64,000 nt of DNA from Musa acuminata AAA Group (lineage: Eukaryota > Streptophyta > Magnoliopsida > Zingiberales > Musaceae). This document shows, one piece after another, positions 48,810 through 62,493 of this stretch. The stretch lies in contig NC_088348.1 in NCBI RefSeq assembly GCF_036884655.1, positions 28,648,501-28,712,500 of the forward strand, given 5' to 3'. The notes beneath the pieces are model-generated. The model did no database searches and was not told the DNA's origin. It worked only from the letters and a program-made list of their open reading frames with translations. Positions within the stretch are counted from its first letter, which is position 1, and each line of letters starts with the position of its first letter. Position numbers and translations under genes: made by a program.

Positions 48810-50508
48810 TCTTTTTGGCGTTGTTTTTTTTCAAATAATTAAGGAATTTTTTAGGCAATTTTATAAGCTTATTTTAAATTCTTTAATTATCCTAATGAAC
48901 ATAAGTATCATCTTTCTTTTCTTCTTTTTTTTTTCCACATTCTTTTCCTTTTTTTTATCTCCTCCCTTTCTTCTTCCTCCTCTGACATCGGGAGGGTGAC
49001 AACCGAGTTCGAACGACATCCAACAGCATTGATAATATTGGTGAGCGACGCCGATGACGAGAATAAAAATAGGGAAAGACAAAAAAGATATAAAGATAAA
49101 ATTAACAATATTAAATAAAATAAAAAATAAAATCACTAATAGCAAGAGATTGTTAATACTAAAATGAGATTGTAAATACTAAACTTTAATTTTATTAGTG
49201 ATTTTCTTTACTATTTGTAATCTCATTTAGATGTAAATATTCTCGATTTATCATTTAATTCTAACAAACTTTTTCAATTCTTTTCGTATCCTTTTTCTTT
49301 ACTGCTTCCTCGTTTTTTATCTTTTTTTGGAGATAGTTGAAACAACGTTGACATAATAGCTAAAGTTGTATGAAGTAACGGTGATTGAGTGGTTATAGGA
49401 AATAAGAGTATGATTGATAATTCAGAGTTTGTATCGTAATTAAAAATAAAAAGATAAAATTACATGCTATATTATTCTAACTGTTTCTCCTAAGCTAAAA
49501 GCTCATTATGATAGCATAACACAGTTATATTATATCTTTATAATATACATTTATCGAATTATTTGTGACGTATAATTAGAAGTGATTAACTCGAAATGCA
49601 TTTTAACCACTGTGATTTATACTTACATATCATATTGAACTCAAGTTGAACACCTAAATTTGATCCAAATTCATTGACTTGTTAGCATTTCTTTACGTAG
49701 ATCCAAATCACAACTTCAACAAGTCATATTAAATAGATAGAATCTGACCTAATTGTTCTGTTGCAAAGATTGCCGCCGTCGTCAACTCGACTGCTTCGAT
49801 TCAGTTGACCAAAGACATCCTCCCGCTTCCATAGGTTGTCGTTCTCTACCACCCGTCGCCATTAATATGCCGCTCTTCTTGGAGCTTCTTTTCCCCTGTA
49901 GATGCCTGAAACCGAACTTACGATCCACTTAGAACCGCTAGTAAAAAGGCTTTGCTGTTACAGGTAGTGACAGTCTGCTCTACGAACTTTCTCTTATGAA
50001 GCAAACCGCATGCGACGCTCTACAAATCTGCCATTTAACTAATTGAATAACAGGAAAAATAATCAAAGCACATGAACCACTTATAACTTAAACTTGATGT
50101 GAGACCATTAATACTCCGAGTTTGCAAACGATAAATATTTATATGGGCAGTTGGTTTTGTGAGCAACACATGATATGGCAGATTGCTAAATGAAATTAGA
50201 TGTAAGAAAGTCAATTGAAGCTTGCTAAATGAAACAAAAAGAAGTATTAAAAATGATATGGAATATAAAGAATTCAACATTACTGATTGGTTTCCTGTAG
50301 CAAACTTTACAGATTGCTGGGGGAAAAAAATCTTGTAGGGAACTCATAAATTTAGATTTATCACAAGTGCAGGAAACTGCAGCCAACTAGAGACCATTCT
50401 TTTCAACTTCTGTCTGAGCAAAGGCAAAATTCTGCTGTTGGCTCTGATGGCATTTTACCATCAGATGTGAGCTTGTGGTTTCTGACGGTATCAAATACTC
50501 GGTAGAGG
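48810..50508. other. intergenic upstream of IDI, no gene seen
   Basis: Pyrimidine- and AT-rich DNA with an inverted pair AAAATCACTAAT (about 49129) and ATTAGTGATTTT (about 49194). Short frames at 48861-49145 are low-complexity. A GC-richer patch at 49770-49880 is unidentified. The right end probably includes the 3' UTR of the methyltransferase gene. Confidence 0.5.
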
Positions 50509-52655
50509 TCATGTGATATTATGTGTTGGCACACTTAGGTAAAATTTAGTATTCTTGAAGTCGTCAAGAAGTGGATTGTATCCATCCCTCGTCCTTGTCT
50601 TTGATGGCAAACCAAACTCATCCATGAAAGCAGCTGTGTCAAGCTACACGAAATGTGCATAATTGATTAAGTGTTCAGTTATTTTATTGATCTGAAGTGA
50701 AAATGGTAACTAGTGTTTCTTAATGCACGATACTGAAGTTGTTCCAAAGTTTTTTTTTTTAAGCGATAAATAACAATGAGTAGTCAAATCATTACAATGA
50801 CAATTAAAGAGCATGTTGTCATTATAGGTTAAAACTACTAGCATGGACAGAGACAAAACCAGATTCAGATGCATATACTGGTGCTTTAACTGGAAAGAAA
50901 AAGAGAAAATATGTAACACGCATGAGAGGTAATTTTCTAGTACTGTAAGTCATATCAAGATGTATGGTGAGAATTGAATATAATAAACATTTCTTGCCGT
51001 TGGTGAGAATTCAAAATTGTTAATGAACTTCTTTCAGGATAGGTTTTTATGAACTTGCTAAGCTCTAAATAACAAGATAAATTCTAGCATCATTATGATG
51101 ACTAGCATTACTTGTCAGAATAACTTAAGGCAATATCAGTGTCTGATGCATATCGAAGCTCCCAATGCCTATTCCACAGAGACCAACATGCTAAAGGAAG
51201 AGTCCAGTTATAACAAGTTGAAATTATTCCCTCTTCTAGCAATTGAATGTCTAGAGAAAGCATATAAAAATATTTCTTCTTAATGATGTTCTTGGTAGTC
51301 ATGATACTAAGAAATTATCTGCTATATTTTATTAATTACCTTGATGCTACTCTTACCAAATCTTTATTGTACCAGGACATGTTGGTCAGGACAATATGCC
51401 CTTAAAACACAAATTAAGAAAACACTAAAATGCTAAATGTCCAATAAACCGGTACATTGGTATGGTCCTTACACACTGGTATTTGAAAGCATGGAAATGA
51501 TAACATAGTTTAACATGTGACCTGAACCATACTTGGACCCTTCTTCGTTTGATCAATTTGACATTTGCACTTTGCATACCATTTCAAACCTGGTTTATCC
51601 AAATTCCCAAATTCAAACCAATGCTGTATCTAGAAGACTAGAACTAGACAATTGTCTAAACCCGGATCTCAAACAAAAGAGCCTATAAGTAAACCTGAAT
51701 TTTCAGGTCACACCAGGTTAGATGGAGGAATATTTGCCATCAACAACAGAAAAAGACGACAAGCCATGATGTCCTAAATATGGGTAGACCACACGAGTCT
51801 TTTCCCACCATTCAAATCTCTGTACACGGATGAAAAATTGTCATCCCTAAAACTAATTTGGGTACAAGTATCTTAGAAGAAGGATTATATTGTCACTTAA
51901 AATAATACCATCATCTGGCAGTCGATCGTGATTTGTATGGACATGAAAATGATCCACCATATTTAAAACAAGCGTATGTCTAGTGCAACTAAAGTTAGCC
52001 AAACAACAGACATTGAAAACCACTAGCAGTATCAGAAGTCACTCAACCAAAAACAGAATAGGCACAACTTACTATGATTGTTCTCCTCTTTTTCACTGAC
52101 TTCAATGAATTGGAAGTTTTCAGTTCATTTGACCAGCCAGAGCAGTAATGATCGATTCTCTCTAAGAGCCAGAAGTCTGTTGGAAAGAATATATCAGCAT
52201 CACCCTGACAAGATATCTTTCACATTAGGTCATGCGGAAATGGAATTTATTGCTTTAAAATTATAAAAATATCTGAAAGAACACAAAAACATGAATTGCA
52301 TTATGCTCACTCTCTGAACACAAAAGAAGGTTATATGGAATGGCTTAGTGATCAGTGTTGCAACTCCACTGTAAAAAATTGGGATGCAATACTCATCTGA
52401 CTGAACTATCCAACCTATAAAATGAAAGGTCCAGGTACAGGTCTCTTTGTCCAAAACCAGGACATGAAACAAAACTTATTTGTCCATGTCCAAGAACAAG
52501 CTGGGCCTGGGTTTGGGCATTCAGACAAACCTAGTCCACATATCTGGTTTAACATCAAAAAACGTACTAGTTCATGTCCCAGTTACATCATATTTGGAGA
52601 AGAGATGGATGAAAATAGTTGAGTCCAGGTTGAATAGGGAAAAGAGAGGAGAGAG

Positions 52656-52694
<39 letters not shown>

Positions 52695-55600
52695 CTGATC
52701 AGCTATGTAAATTATCTTCTTTATAATTTGGTCAAGCAGGGTCAGGTTCTGAGTGTTTGTGAAAAATCAGTTTCAGATTCAGACAAGCCATGATGTAGGA
52801 ACCCATGTTGAAGCAGGATTTGATTAAGAAGACTTGCATTTACAGTATGCTAGAGTGGCAGCTGAGCCGAACATAACTTGGACCCAAAAGTTTGTCAACC
52901 TTACAAGAAAAACAACCTTCACATTTACTTCATATAGAAACCAAATTTGATGTTTTACAATTACAAAATTCCAGAAGGCAAAGAAAGTAAAAAATGATAT
53001 GAATCATTTTAGCTTATATCATGACTTCTGCTCTTTCTGAATTGACACAAAAAACAGGGTTCAAATAAATGAAGTGAATTGTTCAATAGAAGAAACCACA
53101 AGAACTTCACCCTGACAATGTTATTAGAGTTTGGATGTTTTCAATTTCATTTGATCATCAAGAAACAAATAAAATATAATCACATGATCAAGAAACTTGA
53201 AAGGAAATCAAACACCATCTTTAAGTCTCATCTTGAGGTGTTGACTGATCAAACTCTTGCCTGGCTCTCGTCTAAGCTTGCATTCCAATAAGCTTTCCCC
53301 CATCACCCACGCATGACTTTATTTTTGTTCTTTTGTCCCATATTTACTAATTAGATTTTAGGTTCATGCAAAAAATATGTACAAAAAAAGAAACCTGCTG
53401 GAACATCAAAGGTGCATAATTTGATCTACATGAAATACAATCAAGCACTCAATGGTCACCATGATTTGCAAAATAGCATTGAACTTATTTCAGTGAATGA
53501 TATTGATAATTCAAATGACTGATTGGATCGTAAATGTGTGCTAATGTGTCTAATGCAGAAGATGATTTGGTGTTTAATGATTACAATTTGGCATTGGGTG
53601 ATGTGGCAGGGCATATATGGTTGGAGAAACAAGGACATGCACTAGGCAACAGGCAAAACTAAAGATTAGTTCAAAAGTATCAAATATAGGAATAGTAAAT
53701 GTCAAAGAGGGGGAAGATGATTATGACAAAAATAGAAGAAGACGAATATAAATCAACTGGAGGAGATGAGAACATCAATGTTGATGACAATATGGCGCAT
53801 CTCAATTATCAACTTGGATTCGTAGAAGTTTGAATATCTTTTATTTTGTTTTAGGTAAGAACTTCAATACCATTTTATTAAAAGAATGCTGTATAGATGA
53901 CTAGACTCATGTAATTTGTTGTTTTGGTGGTAATCATCTTGCATATGTAATGACATAAAACTCATATTTTGATTAAAGTTCTTGTTCTAATGACGAGTAT
54001 TACCCTTAAAAAGATTTTCGTAATTTTTGTTGTGTGTATTGCTTTACTCGATCGAGTGCCTAGTGCCTTGGACAAATAAGGGGCATTGGTGTCTTACAGT
54101 GCCTAAAGCTATGGACAACACTAACTCATCTTCAATGCTCAGAACCCATATACCATGTCAAGAGCCTACATCTAAAAAAAAGTTCCAATAAGTAAGTTAT
54201 GCAACTGTTTAGATTATCAACGATATGTTGGAGATTTCATTTAGATCAATGAGACAAAAGATGATCATTTGGCTTATCGTACAACACTAAGTTAACCTTG
54301 ATGATTGACGGAGAGTCAGCAAGAAAGAGTGCCATTAGTTGCTACTCTAAGCAATATCCACCATCAGATGTCAAAAGCAGCAGAGTTTTTAAAAGTCATG
54401 AAATTAATTTATTCCATGAGAAAAAAGAGGTTTATGCATTGCCAGAGCATAGCTCATCATTTAATCCCTCACTATCTAGAATATGCTAATCTACGTAGGT
54501 CAGTTCACGCTGTAAGTTGTGTAATGTTGGAAGTTGGAAAATATGAAAAATGGGTCTCCGAATATAAAATTAAGTAGGTTATGATAAGTTCCCAACAGTA
54601 ATGCTGGAATCCTATACCTTTTGAAGGTTTGAATTACAGAAACAACCTGCAGGTATTGTCAGATCTGATGAGTAAACATCTATACCTTTGCATCAAGAGT
54701 AAACATCTATAAAATTTCAACCAGATGAAATTTTAGAATTTACGTATTCTAGAATTTGTGCATGTCCAGGAAAAAAAAAGTGGTCAAGAGTGAGAAACAT
54801 CTATACCTTTGCATCAAGATAATTTCCATGATCTGTGGTTCTCCCATCTTTCTGCAAAAGTAAATTTGGCTAACTATAAAATCTTTTCACCAATTTATTA
54901 AATGCTTTACGTTTATTATAAAAAATTATATAACTGATGTAACTGAGAAGGAAAATTAGGTACGCATAAGAAAACATAAATATGTACAAGATTCATACTC
55001 CCCATAGACTTTCTAAGGTAACATCCTTGCTGTAAAAAGCTGCTAGTTATTGCCATATGCAAAAGAGAGAATATGTTCAGAAACAAAAATAAATTTGACC
55101 GCCTATAACCAAGGTTTAAAATTATGTACAAAACTAGTAATGGAACCCAGTCAGGTCAATAGGTCACTGTCAATATGATATGATAATCGATGCTATAAAC
55201 CTAAATAAATGTATTTTAAGTTCGGTATATGGGAAGTAGTCATACTGCTATTGTACAGACCACATTCTTGTTAAACATGGTATTTATTTTTGTGCCTACA
55301 ACGACATCAGGTAACTCTACTTTGAGGTCAACCACATTTTTTTGTCATTATTTTCAGTTGAAGCTATTTCTGATGGATAGTAAAACATATTACTTTGTTT
55401 CTTAATAACTTATTCTTTGCTTTAACTATCATGGCATCTCTAATCTTAATTTATTCATCTCATATATTACAATATGTTTATAAATTTTTCTTGAATTTAA
55501 AGTCATACTTTTGACCTCAAATTCCCTTTTATGCTACACACTAGATATTTTCTTCAGCTATAGCATTATAATTCATAAAGTACATTGTTCTTGTAACTAT

Positions 55601-58600
55601 CATATAATTGTTCATTTTAATTTATGGGACAGTCCGTGGTCATGACAGTTCAGATACTTTTTCTCCATCTAGTCATTCACTTTAGGTCTATAAATAATGC
55701 ATTTTTCAATCTTTTTGTTGAATAGAAAATACCAACATCCTGAAAGATTTTATGCCTCGGAACTTCTCAACCATATGATTTTATTGTAGATTCATCTCTG
55801 CAGAGCTAACAATAGGAGGATTTCAAACAAAACTTTTCTTTGGGAGAAATGAGAAGGGCATTAGGATGAATTTTGCTGATAGTGATACCAATGACAATGA
55901 CAATAATAAGTTATAAGTTCAGGCTTTTACTAAAAAGAGGCTGAGTTCTGTTGATAGCAGTAGCAATAACAATAATGGTAACAATGACAACAATCATCAA
56001 CGTGAATATCTAATGATGATCTAGTGTCCTATAGAGATAGTAAATTAAAAGTGTCGAAGGATCTGATAGTTGATCACTTTGAGAAGAGATCACCTTGGTG
56101 GAAACTAAAGGAGCCCTATCACCAGGAATGCTAACTTCTGGAAGATAGCTGAAATCAGAGGCAATAAGGGACATCTTTGGCAGTGCTGAATGTAAAACCT
56201 CCAGTAGTTGCTGCATGTTAAAGACTCATGCTATTATCATAAAGAATGTATTTGATTCTAATGGGAAAAGATAAAACACAAAATGATATGTAATGAAGCA
56301 TATAACTTGTTACAAAATTTAGACTTACCAAGCAACCAGTTGGTATCCAAGATCTTCGAGGTTTTGGAAAAGCTCTAGACAAAATATAACTAGCCGCAGA
56401 AATTAACCTGTTTCTGCCAGCAGCATGGTCTTCATCCAAGCCAATAATCTTAACGCATTCGGCAATTAACGAATCTTGTATTGGCTTATAGACTTCTGAG
56501 ACTTGTGAACTTTCTTGGAAATGAACAACCAATAAATGTTAAATAACTAAAGACACCATATTGCTATACAATAGTCTACTCCTTAGTCAATGTGTCATTA
56601 CAAGTTGAGCTTAGCCAGTGTAATCTAGAAAAAGAAAGTATTATACGAACTATCATAAATTAATGCTTGCTGGAAAATACAAGAGGTATTTAAGATTTGT
56701 AATTCTTCATGGCTTTGGAATAGAAGAAAGTACCAGAACTAAAACATGTCAGCCATAAAGAATTTTTTATTGTTTTAACTTTTAACCATCTCTGAAGAAG
56801 AAAAAAATACATGTTTAACAAAATATGCCAACAGAAAAATACTTAAAAAGCAGATATGGCACACAAAATTGCAAAAATTATTTGTACTAGGAGAAAGCAG
56901 AGCATTGTAGTAACTGAACTCGAAGGATTATGTTGGTAATAAGATCTATATTACTTCAAGATTAAATAAAGGTGCCAATATAATGGAAAGAAATGACCTG
57001 ATAGATTATTTCCGGATAAAAAAGAACTTGCTTTCAGTAAAGTTAAATTGTACAAATAGTGTCTCGTTTGCCATTCTAGTCATAGCTACTCCTTGTATCC
57101 AAATAGTATTGTACTTATAAATCTTAATATTTAAATTCAGTGCTTCTCACTATTGCTTATGTAAGGTCCACTATAACCATTCAATTTTAAAAACACAGGA
57201 TCTCTATTTGGGGTCAGCCACATGGTCCTTCCCCTTCATTAAGGCATCTACAAGTCTCCATTGAATATATACATATAGACAATTCCATCATCCATCAAAA
57301 TTACACCTAATTCTTCACCAATTAAGATATTCTCATACATTGCTCCTAACCATCCATCACCTCTACCATTCCAATATGTATAAAGCATGGTTGACAATGT
57401 AGTTATTAAATGTAGACATAGGATGAGGAGCAACATGATTTTCTTTTGAATATAGGAATAGAAAGAGAAAAAATAAAGGTAATAATTAATAATTTAAGAA
57501 TTATAAGAAAAAAGATAACTATCAGACTAGCTTTGGCTCAAGGAGCGAACTTCCAAGATTTGAATCTATCCCAATCCTGTATTATAGCAAAAGGCACTCT
57601 TATTTTGCACGAAAGGCTTTGATCACACCCATCTCTAGAAAGAATCTCAGACATATGCCCTCGGTTACGGTAAGCTACGAGGGTTGTACCGCCCAAAATG
57701 GTACAGTACGAGTGGTACATATTAGTCCGAGCATGGATAGATACACGGACCACCCTTGTTTCAGGTGGTCTGATTAAAATAGTAAAACAATTAAAAAGCA
57801 ATGAGCCCCAATCCATTTCAATGTTAAAAAAAAAAGGCAATTAAGGCTCACAGCCCTCTTCTCACATACGATGCTGTGGCCCTCGCAATTGTCTCTTTGC
57901 TGCTGCAATATTGCAATGGCGTTGCCTCTTCGCTGCTGTGATTTTGCTACTGCCGCTTCCGCTTCGATGCTGCCAATGCACTTCTTCTCCTCTTCCTCTT
58001 CCTCTTCTTTCTTCTTCTTCTTCCTTCTTTCTTCTTCCTTTCTCTTTTCTTCCTCCTCTTTTCCTCCACTGCCCCTTCGTCTTCACCCTTTTTTTCTCCT
58101 CGTCAATACACCGGTACACACCGATGTACCATGTGTTGATACACCGATATAGATCAGTACATACCATTCTGGCATATTGTCGAAACAGGTCCGGTACCCA
58201 AAAAGGTAAACCCTAGTGATTAGGCCCAAGTTCTCTTTGCCCTTAGGAGTTAGGACCACTTTGCTTTAGAACAACAACTTTCTTCGATGCCAGGTCTTTG
58301 CCACTGCCTATTTTTTTCCTTCCCAATGACTAAGCCCAACCATTTGGGCTTACCCATTTCTTGTGACCGGACTCCATAAGCAAAATGGAAATGAAATTCT
58401 TATTAGAAAATCATCTACTATTTCCTCATGTGGGAAAAGAACTCAGTTAATTTATCCATTTCTGATTAATCTCCATGATAATGGTCTACGACTAAGCCTC
58501 CTTTTATAGGCCCAAGGATAAGAATAAAAAGGAAAATACAAAAAGAAGAATAAAACTACAATTATATCAATCAAACATATATTATATTCCCTTTGAATAA

Positions 58601-61600
58601 GTAATAATTCTGACTTGATTCAAAAAATGATCTTCCTCTTTTGATGATATTTTTGATTGATAAACTTTCATCTTTATAAGGATGAATTATCAGTCAAGAT
58701 TTTCAATTTCAATCAAGAAAAAATTGATTTCTTTCATTTTTTTGTATCTATTTCCTTTTTCTCCTTGTTGAGTAGATGTTGCCATGTGACAACTTATTAC
58801 ATAATACAAAATATTCCTAAACTAGTCAGATTTATTTTATTAATAAACTAACTAAATTGTTCCTGCATCACAGGCATCAGGAGCTTAGGCATGTTGGAAC
58901 TTGGAAGTATGCAACATCTGAGAAAACAATAAAGATGAAAAATATGAAAATTTTGAAGACACTTCCCTATGTTAATATAGTGACATTGTGGTACATGCCG
59001 ATTAGCACAAAGCATTGATATTGTGGAGATTAAAAGAGTGACCTAGGTGCAATAAGGTATGAGGATCTATTTTTGAGCTGCACCTTGATTTTTTAGGCTT
59101 ACTAATGTATGCCTTATGCACAAACTTGTTTAGCATTTCAAAATGCCTAAAGCCTAAGAGGCATGCCTCTAGAACATTGCACATCTTTTATTAGTTTACC
59201 TTTGGGCTTCATTCTTGATTGTGAGATCTAAATGATGCAAGATAATGAATTAGTATTCCATAAATGGCCTTTAGAATGAATTAGTTTGCCTCTAGAACAT
59301 TGGACATCTTTTAATAAATGTTGACCTTCTACCACAATAGTTTGTTAAATCTTTGTACCATTAATTTTATGTAACCATTAGTCCATAATCTGTTGGTAAT
59401 GTTGATGGGGTTGATGTCATTTTTGTTGATATCAAAATGTAAACTTTATAATTTAGTTGGTCACCCAAGCCCTGCATTTTCCTTGAAACAGGTGACAGAT
59501 CCAACATTTGCCACATCATCATCTGTCAAACCAAATAACTAGCCACAATTGGGGGAAAAAGCATAATACAATGAAATATTAAATTCTCAGTTTGAAGTTT
59601 GAACTTCTTCTTTTTCCTTCCTCCATTCCTCATAGGCTATAGGCTATAGGCTATATACGTCAAAACTGTTTTCATGACTCAAACCCAAGTCACTCGGGTT
59701 ACAAAGGAGTAACTTACTATGACTCCCAGGCTCACCCTCAAAAAATTAATTAACTAGATAACCAATGTCACTTGACCTTACAAAGAAAAGAAAATATTTT
59801 TTTAGTGTCATTACCATTTTGTTAGAAGCTCAGAACTATTCAAAGTTTCAAACAATAAACAAACAATCATAAACTTTTTCCAGCACAACATATAGTATCA
59901 TGAAAAATCTTCAAGAACTATAGAAGCATTTCCTCGTTAAAAAAACTTACAGTGAAAATATTGCAACTACATATTCATTTAACACAAAATTTAACTCCCC
60001 AGATATCTGGTAGTAACTTTGTGTTTCAATAGAAACCACATTACAAACCTGTCTTTCACTTTCTCCAGCCAAACCTCCATCCATGGAGAAACTTGATTTG
60101 GGGAATAAACAAGATCATGTGGAAGATTGTCAAGTACCTGTCAGTAGAAGGCAATGATTATGTGGTAGATAGCATCTAGTTCTTCTAGGACAGATGGCTA
60201 CAGCATGTCAATAAAATAGGTTGAAAACTTGTTTTATGTCAATATCATTACGCATATATTGCCTAATGAATTATATATACTAAATACACGGAAACCAGTT
60301 ATCTAAATTAAACTTGTTCCCAACTTTTTCCCAAGTTTCTAACAATAAGTAATATCATTTGACTAATGCCACTAAACACAGAAACTACAGGTTAGAGAAA
60401 ATACTTGCATATGGATTAGCAACATCAAGTTTTCAATGCCCTCGAATAATTCTGTGAATTAAATTCTTAAAACAACTACATGAAACAAATTAAATTACAT
60501 TTCTTATGAAATGTAGAATATAAAATAAATCAAATTTACCGCAAATCCATATCTAAACTTCTGAAGTAGATTGACAACAGACTAAAAGACAGAAGTAGTA
60601 TAGCTTCATGTGATTCTCTACTTGATAGAGTAAAATAGGGTACCTCGAGCATTATAACCCAGCATGGTTCATGGTCTCCATTACCTGTATATGAAAAATT
60701 TTAGCAAACGATAAGTTTCTAACTTAATTAACATGTTTAGTGTTTTCTTAAGATTTGCAACATGTCAAACCAGATTATGTAAAGCTCACCAACATAATAA
60801 AAAAATGTGACAGACACTAGATACAATTTTATTGAACTCCATAACATGGCACATCATTATGTGCCAACAACATTATAACACATTCAATTAGTCTCACCTC
60901 GGTGTTGGGTATGTGTTGCACTTGGTTTACACGAGTAGTTTTGGGAGCATAGTCCACATAGTTATCAAGCTTGAGACATGATAAGAACAATATGGGCCAC
61001 AGTGGACCTACTGTGCATTTTGGCAAATTTTTGGTCCAACAAGACATACACCAGATATGATGTGAACAATATGATAGGCTGGAGCGCCCTTGGACAGCTG
61101 TAGTGTCTTTGGAGCCCCTAACACCTGCAGACAGTCATGGCCATCTAATATGGTGCGATGTGCTCGTCACCTAATGAAGATATCACAGATTTAAGTGGCA
61201 GAAAATGCACTGTTGGGTGTGGACCATGCTGGGGCACTCATATGGTTATAAAGCTCAGGTAATGATATTCTTTTCGAGGCAAAGAAAATGCTAACTTTCT
61301 ATAAAAGCATTTTTTGAAATTTAAATGTATACAAGAAATACATATAGAACATCCACATAAAAATATGCAAGTGTGAGATAATGAGCACCCAAGAATAGCA
61401 TGAGAATGAGAAACATGCCACAACTCATTCATTTTGATCTACATGGGTTTTCTACATTGAAATCAGGGTTTCAAATTATAGAATCCCAATGTTATTAACT
61501 GGACTAATATGGACCTAAATAGGAGTATATCTATTTCATATCTGGTTGGTTGGCGCCAAATTCACTGAACCAAGCACCTTTCTTTCAAATCAACCACCTC

Positions 61601-61956
61601 AGTTTTTCAATTACATAAATCTGAACTGAACCAAGATTAGTGGTTCTATTTGTGGCTTTCTTATTTGGGTTCTGCAATAAAAAGAATAAAAATTAAGACA
61701 CATGTTTATCTTTGTGTCCCACAAGACTAAGCTGACATAGTATTGACGATATGTGGAACTGGCCATTGTGTTATAATGAAGAAATAATGTTGGCTGGACA
61801 TTTCTCGTCCGTGACTCAGCAACAAAGTTTGCACTGACTTGCACATTCTTTAAAAGAGGTGAAAGACACACTCCTCCCTTCTTCCATAGGTTATGGGAAG
61901 CATTGCAGGCAGAAAGAGAGTTGGGAAGCAGGGAGAGATGAGAGACCACACACGCA

Positions 61957-62006
<50 letters not shown>

Positions 62007-62493
62007 GAGGAGGAGGAGGAGGAGAGGACAGGTTCTGTTAATGTCATGGTTTATGATATAATCAGTAAACCATATCAGTCTGATAACACTGTTATACCAA
62101 AGTACAACAGGATGGCAGAAATGTCAACCTACATTGCACAATGACAAGATGCTTCTTTTTTCATGTCTTCTATTATATTATAAGACAAATCCAAATTAAA
62201 TGCACATTAGTCACAATAATCTTGAAATAAGCAGTGGTCATCATAAATGGAAAACTGTAATCTAAAGAGTTGAAAATACTGGCAAGACCTAATACCTACC
62301 AGGTTACCAAGATGCCAAATGGCAACAAAACTTGCCCCAACTGGAAAAAGGATCATGAAAAATCACCAACTTACCCCATCCACTTCTGTCAGTTGCATCA
62401 CGGCGTTCAACCCTGAATTTTGACAAATGACTTTGAACCTCTCCAACAGTTTGTAACTGTTTTTTGGCAAGTGATTGACTGATTTCAACTGAG
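50509..62493 (-). CDS. NDUFAF7: mitochondrial NDUFAF7-type methyltransferase, 3' part (eight exons)
   Basis: SAM-dependent protein-arginine methyltransferase (DUF185/MidA family) needed for assembly of mitochondrial complex I. Exons in the window: 62493-62375, 60684-60644, 60137-60049, 56509-56329, 56210-56094, 54851-54807, 52204-52073, 50643-50509; about 285 codons to the TGA, all GT-AG and in phase. Landmarks: CWVIMLE joined to VLDNLPHDLVYS, SRAFPKPRRSWIPTGCL, LIASDFSYLPEV, DADIFFPTDFWLLERIDHYC and a C-terminus GYNPLLDDFKNTKFYLSVP. These match the second half of plant homologues (about 470 residues); the mitochondrial presequence and the SAM-binding motif would be encoded beyond the right edge. 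The 56509 acceptor (AAAG/TTCAC) is chosen because it alone keeps the frame with the previous exon. Large introns hold a hAT copy (57678-58216) and GA repeats. Confidence 0.93.
52649..52695. repeat. (GA)n-rich microsatellite
   Basis: GA/GAGAG runs in the methyltransferase intron between the 52204 and 54807 exons. Confidence 0.9.
54674..54819. repeat. 25-bp direct repeat spanning a splice donor
   Basis: AAACATCTATACCTTTGCATC followed by AAGA occurs at 54674-54698 and again at 54795-54819. The second copy includes the 3' end and 5' splice site of the methyltransferase exon 54851-54807; the first is a decoy donor about 120 bp into the intron. Confidence 0.9.
57678..58216. mobile_element. GGTACC-rich hAT-family element, long form
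   Basis: Same layout as the 14131 element: start CGAGGGTTGTACC, shared blocks ATTAGTC and GGACCACC, a poly-A tract, TCTTCTCACATACGAT, a CTTCTTCC-rich core, then GTACCATGTGTTGATACACC and end GGTAAACCCTAG. About 539 bp. The flanks show no convincing 8-bp duplication, so it is an older copy. It lies in a methyltransferase intron. Confidence 0.65.
61963..62022. repeat. (GA)n followed by (GGA)n microsatellite
   Basis: About 20 GA units, then about six GGA units, in a methyltransferase intron. Confidence 0.95.

Noticed and set aside
48861..49145. 94-codon minus-strand frame with a hydrophobic start
   Set aside because: Low-complexity AT-rich DNA giving Phe/Ile then Lys runs; no start context or homology.
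53690..54577. acidic and mixed frames that might be transposase debris
   Set aside because: No transposase motif could be found in any frame; evidence too thin to annotate.
57862..58216. three frames of about 100 codons
   Set aside because: Same artefact, in the second long-form hAT copy.
60829..61240. 72-codon minus-strand frame and GC-richer patch
   Set aside because: No recognisable domain; lies in a methyltransferase intron and may be an old repeat.
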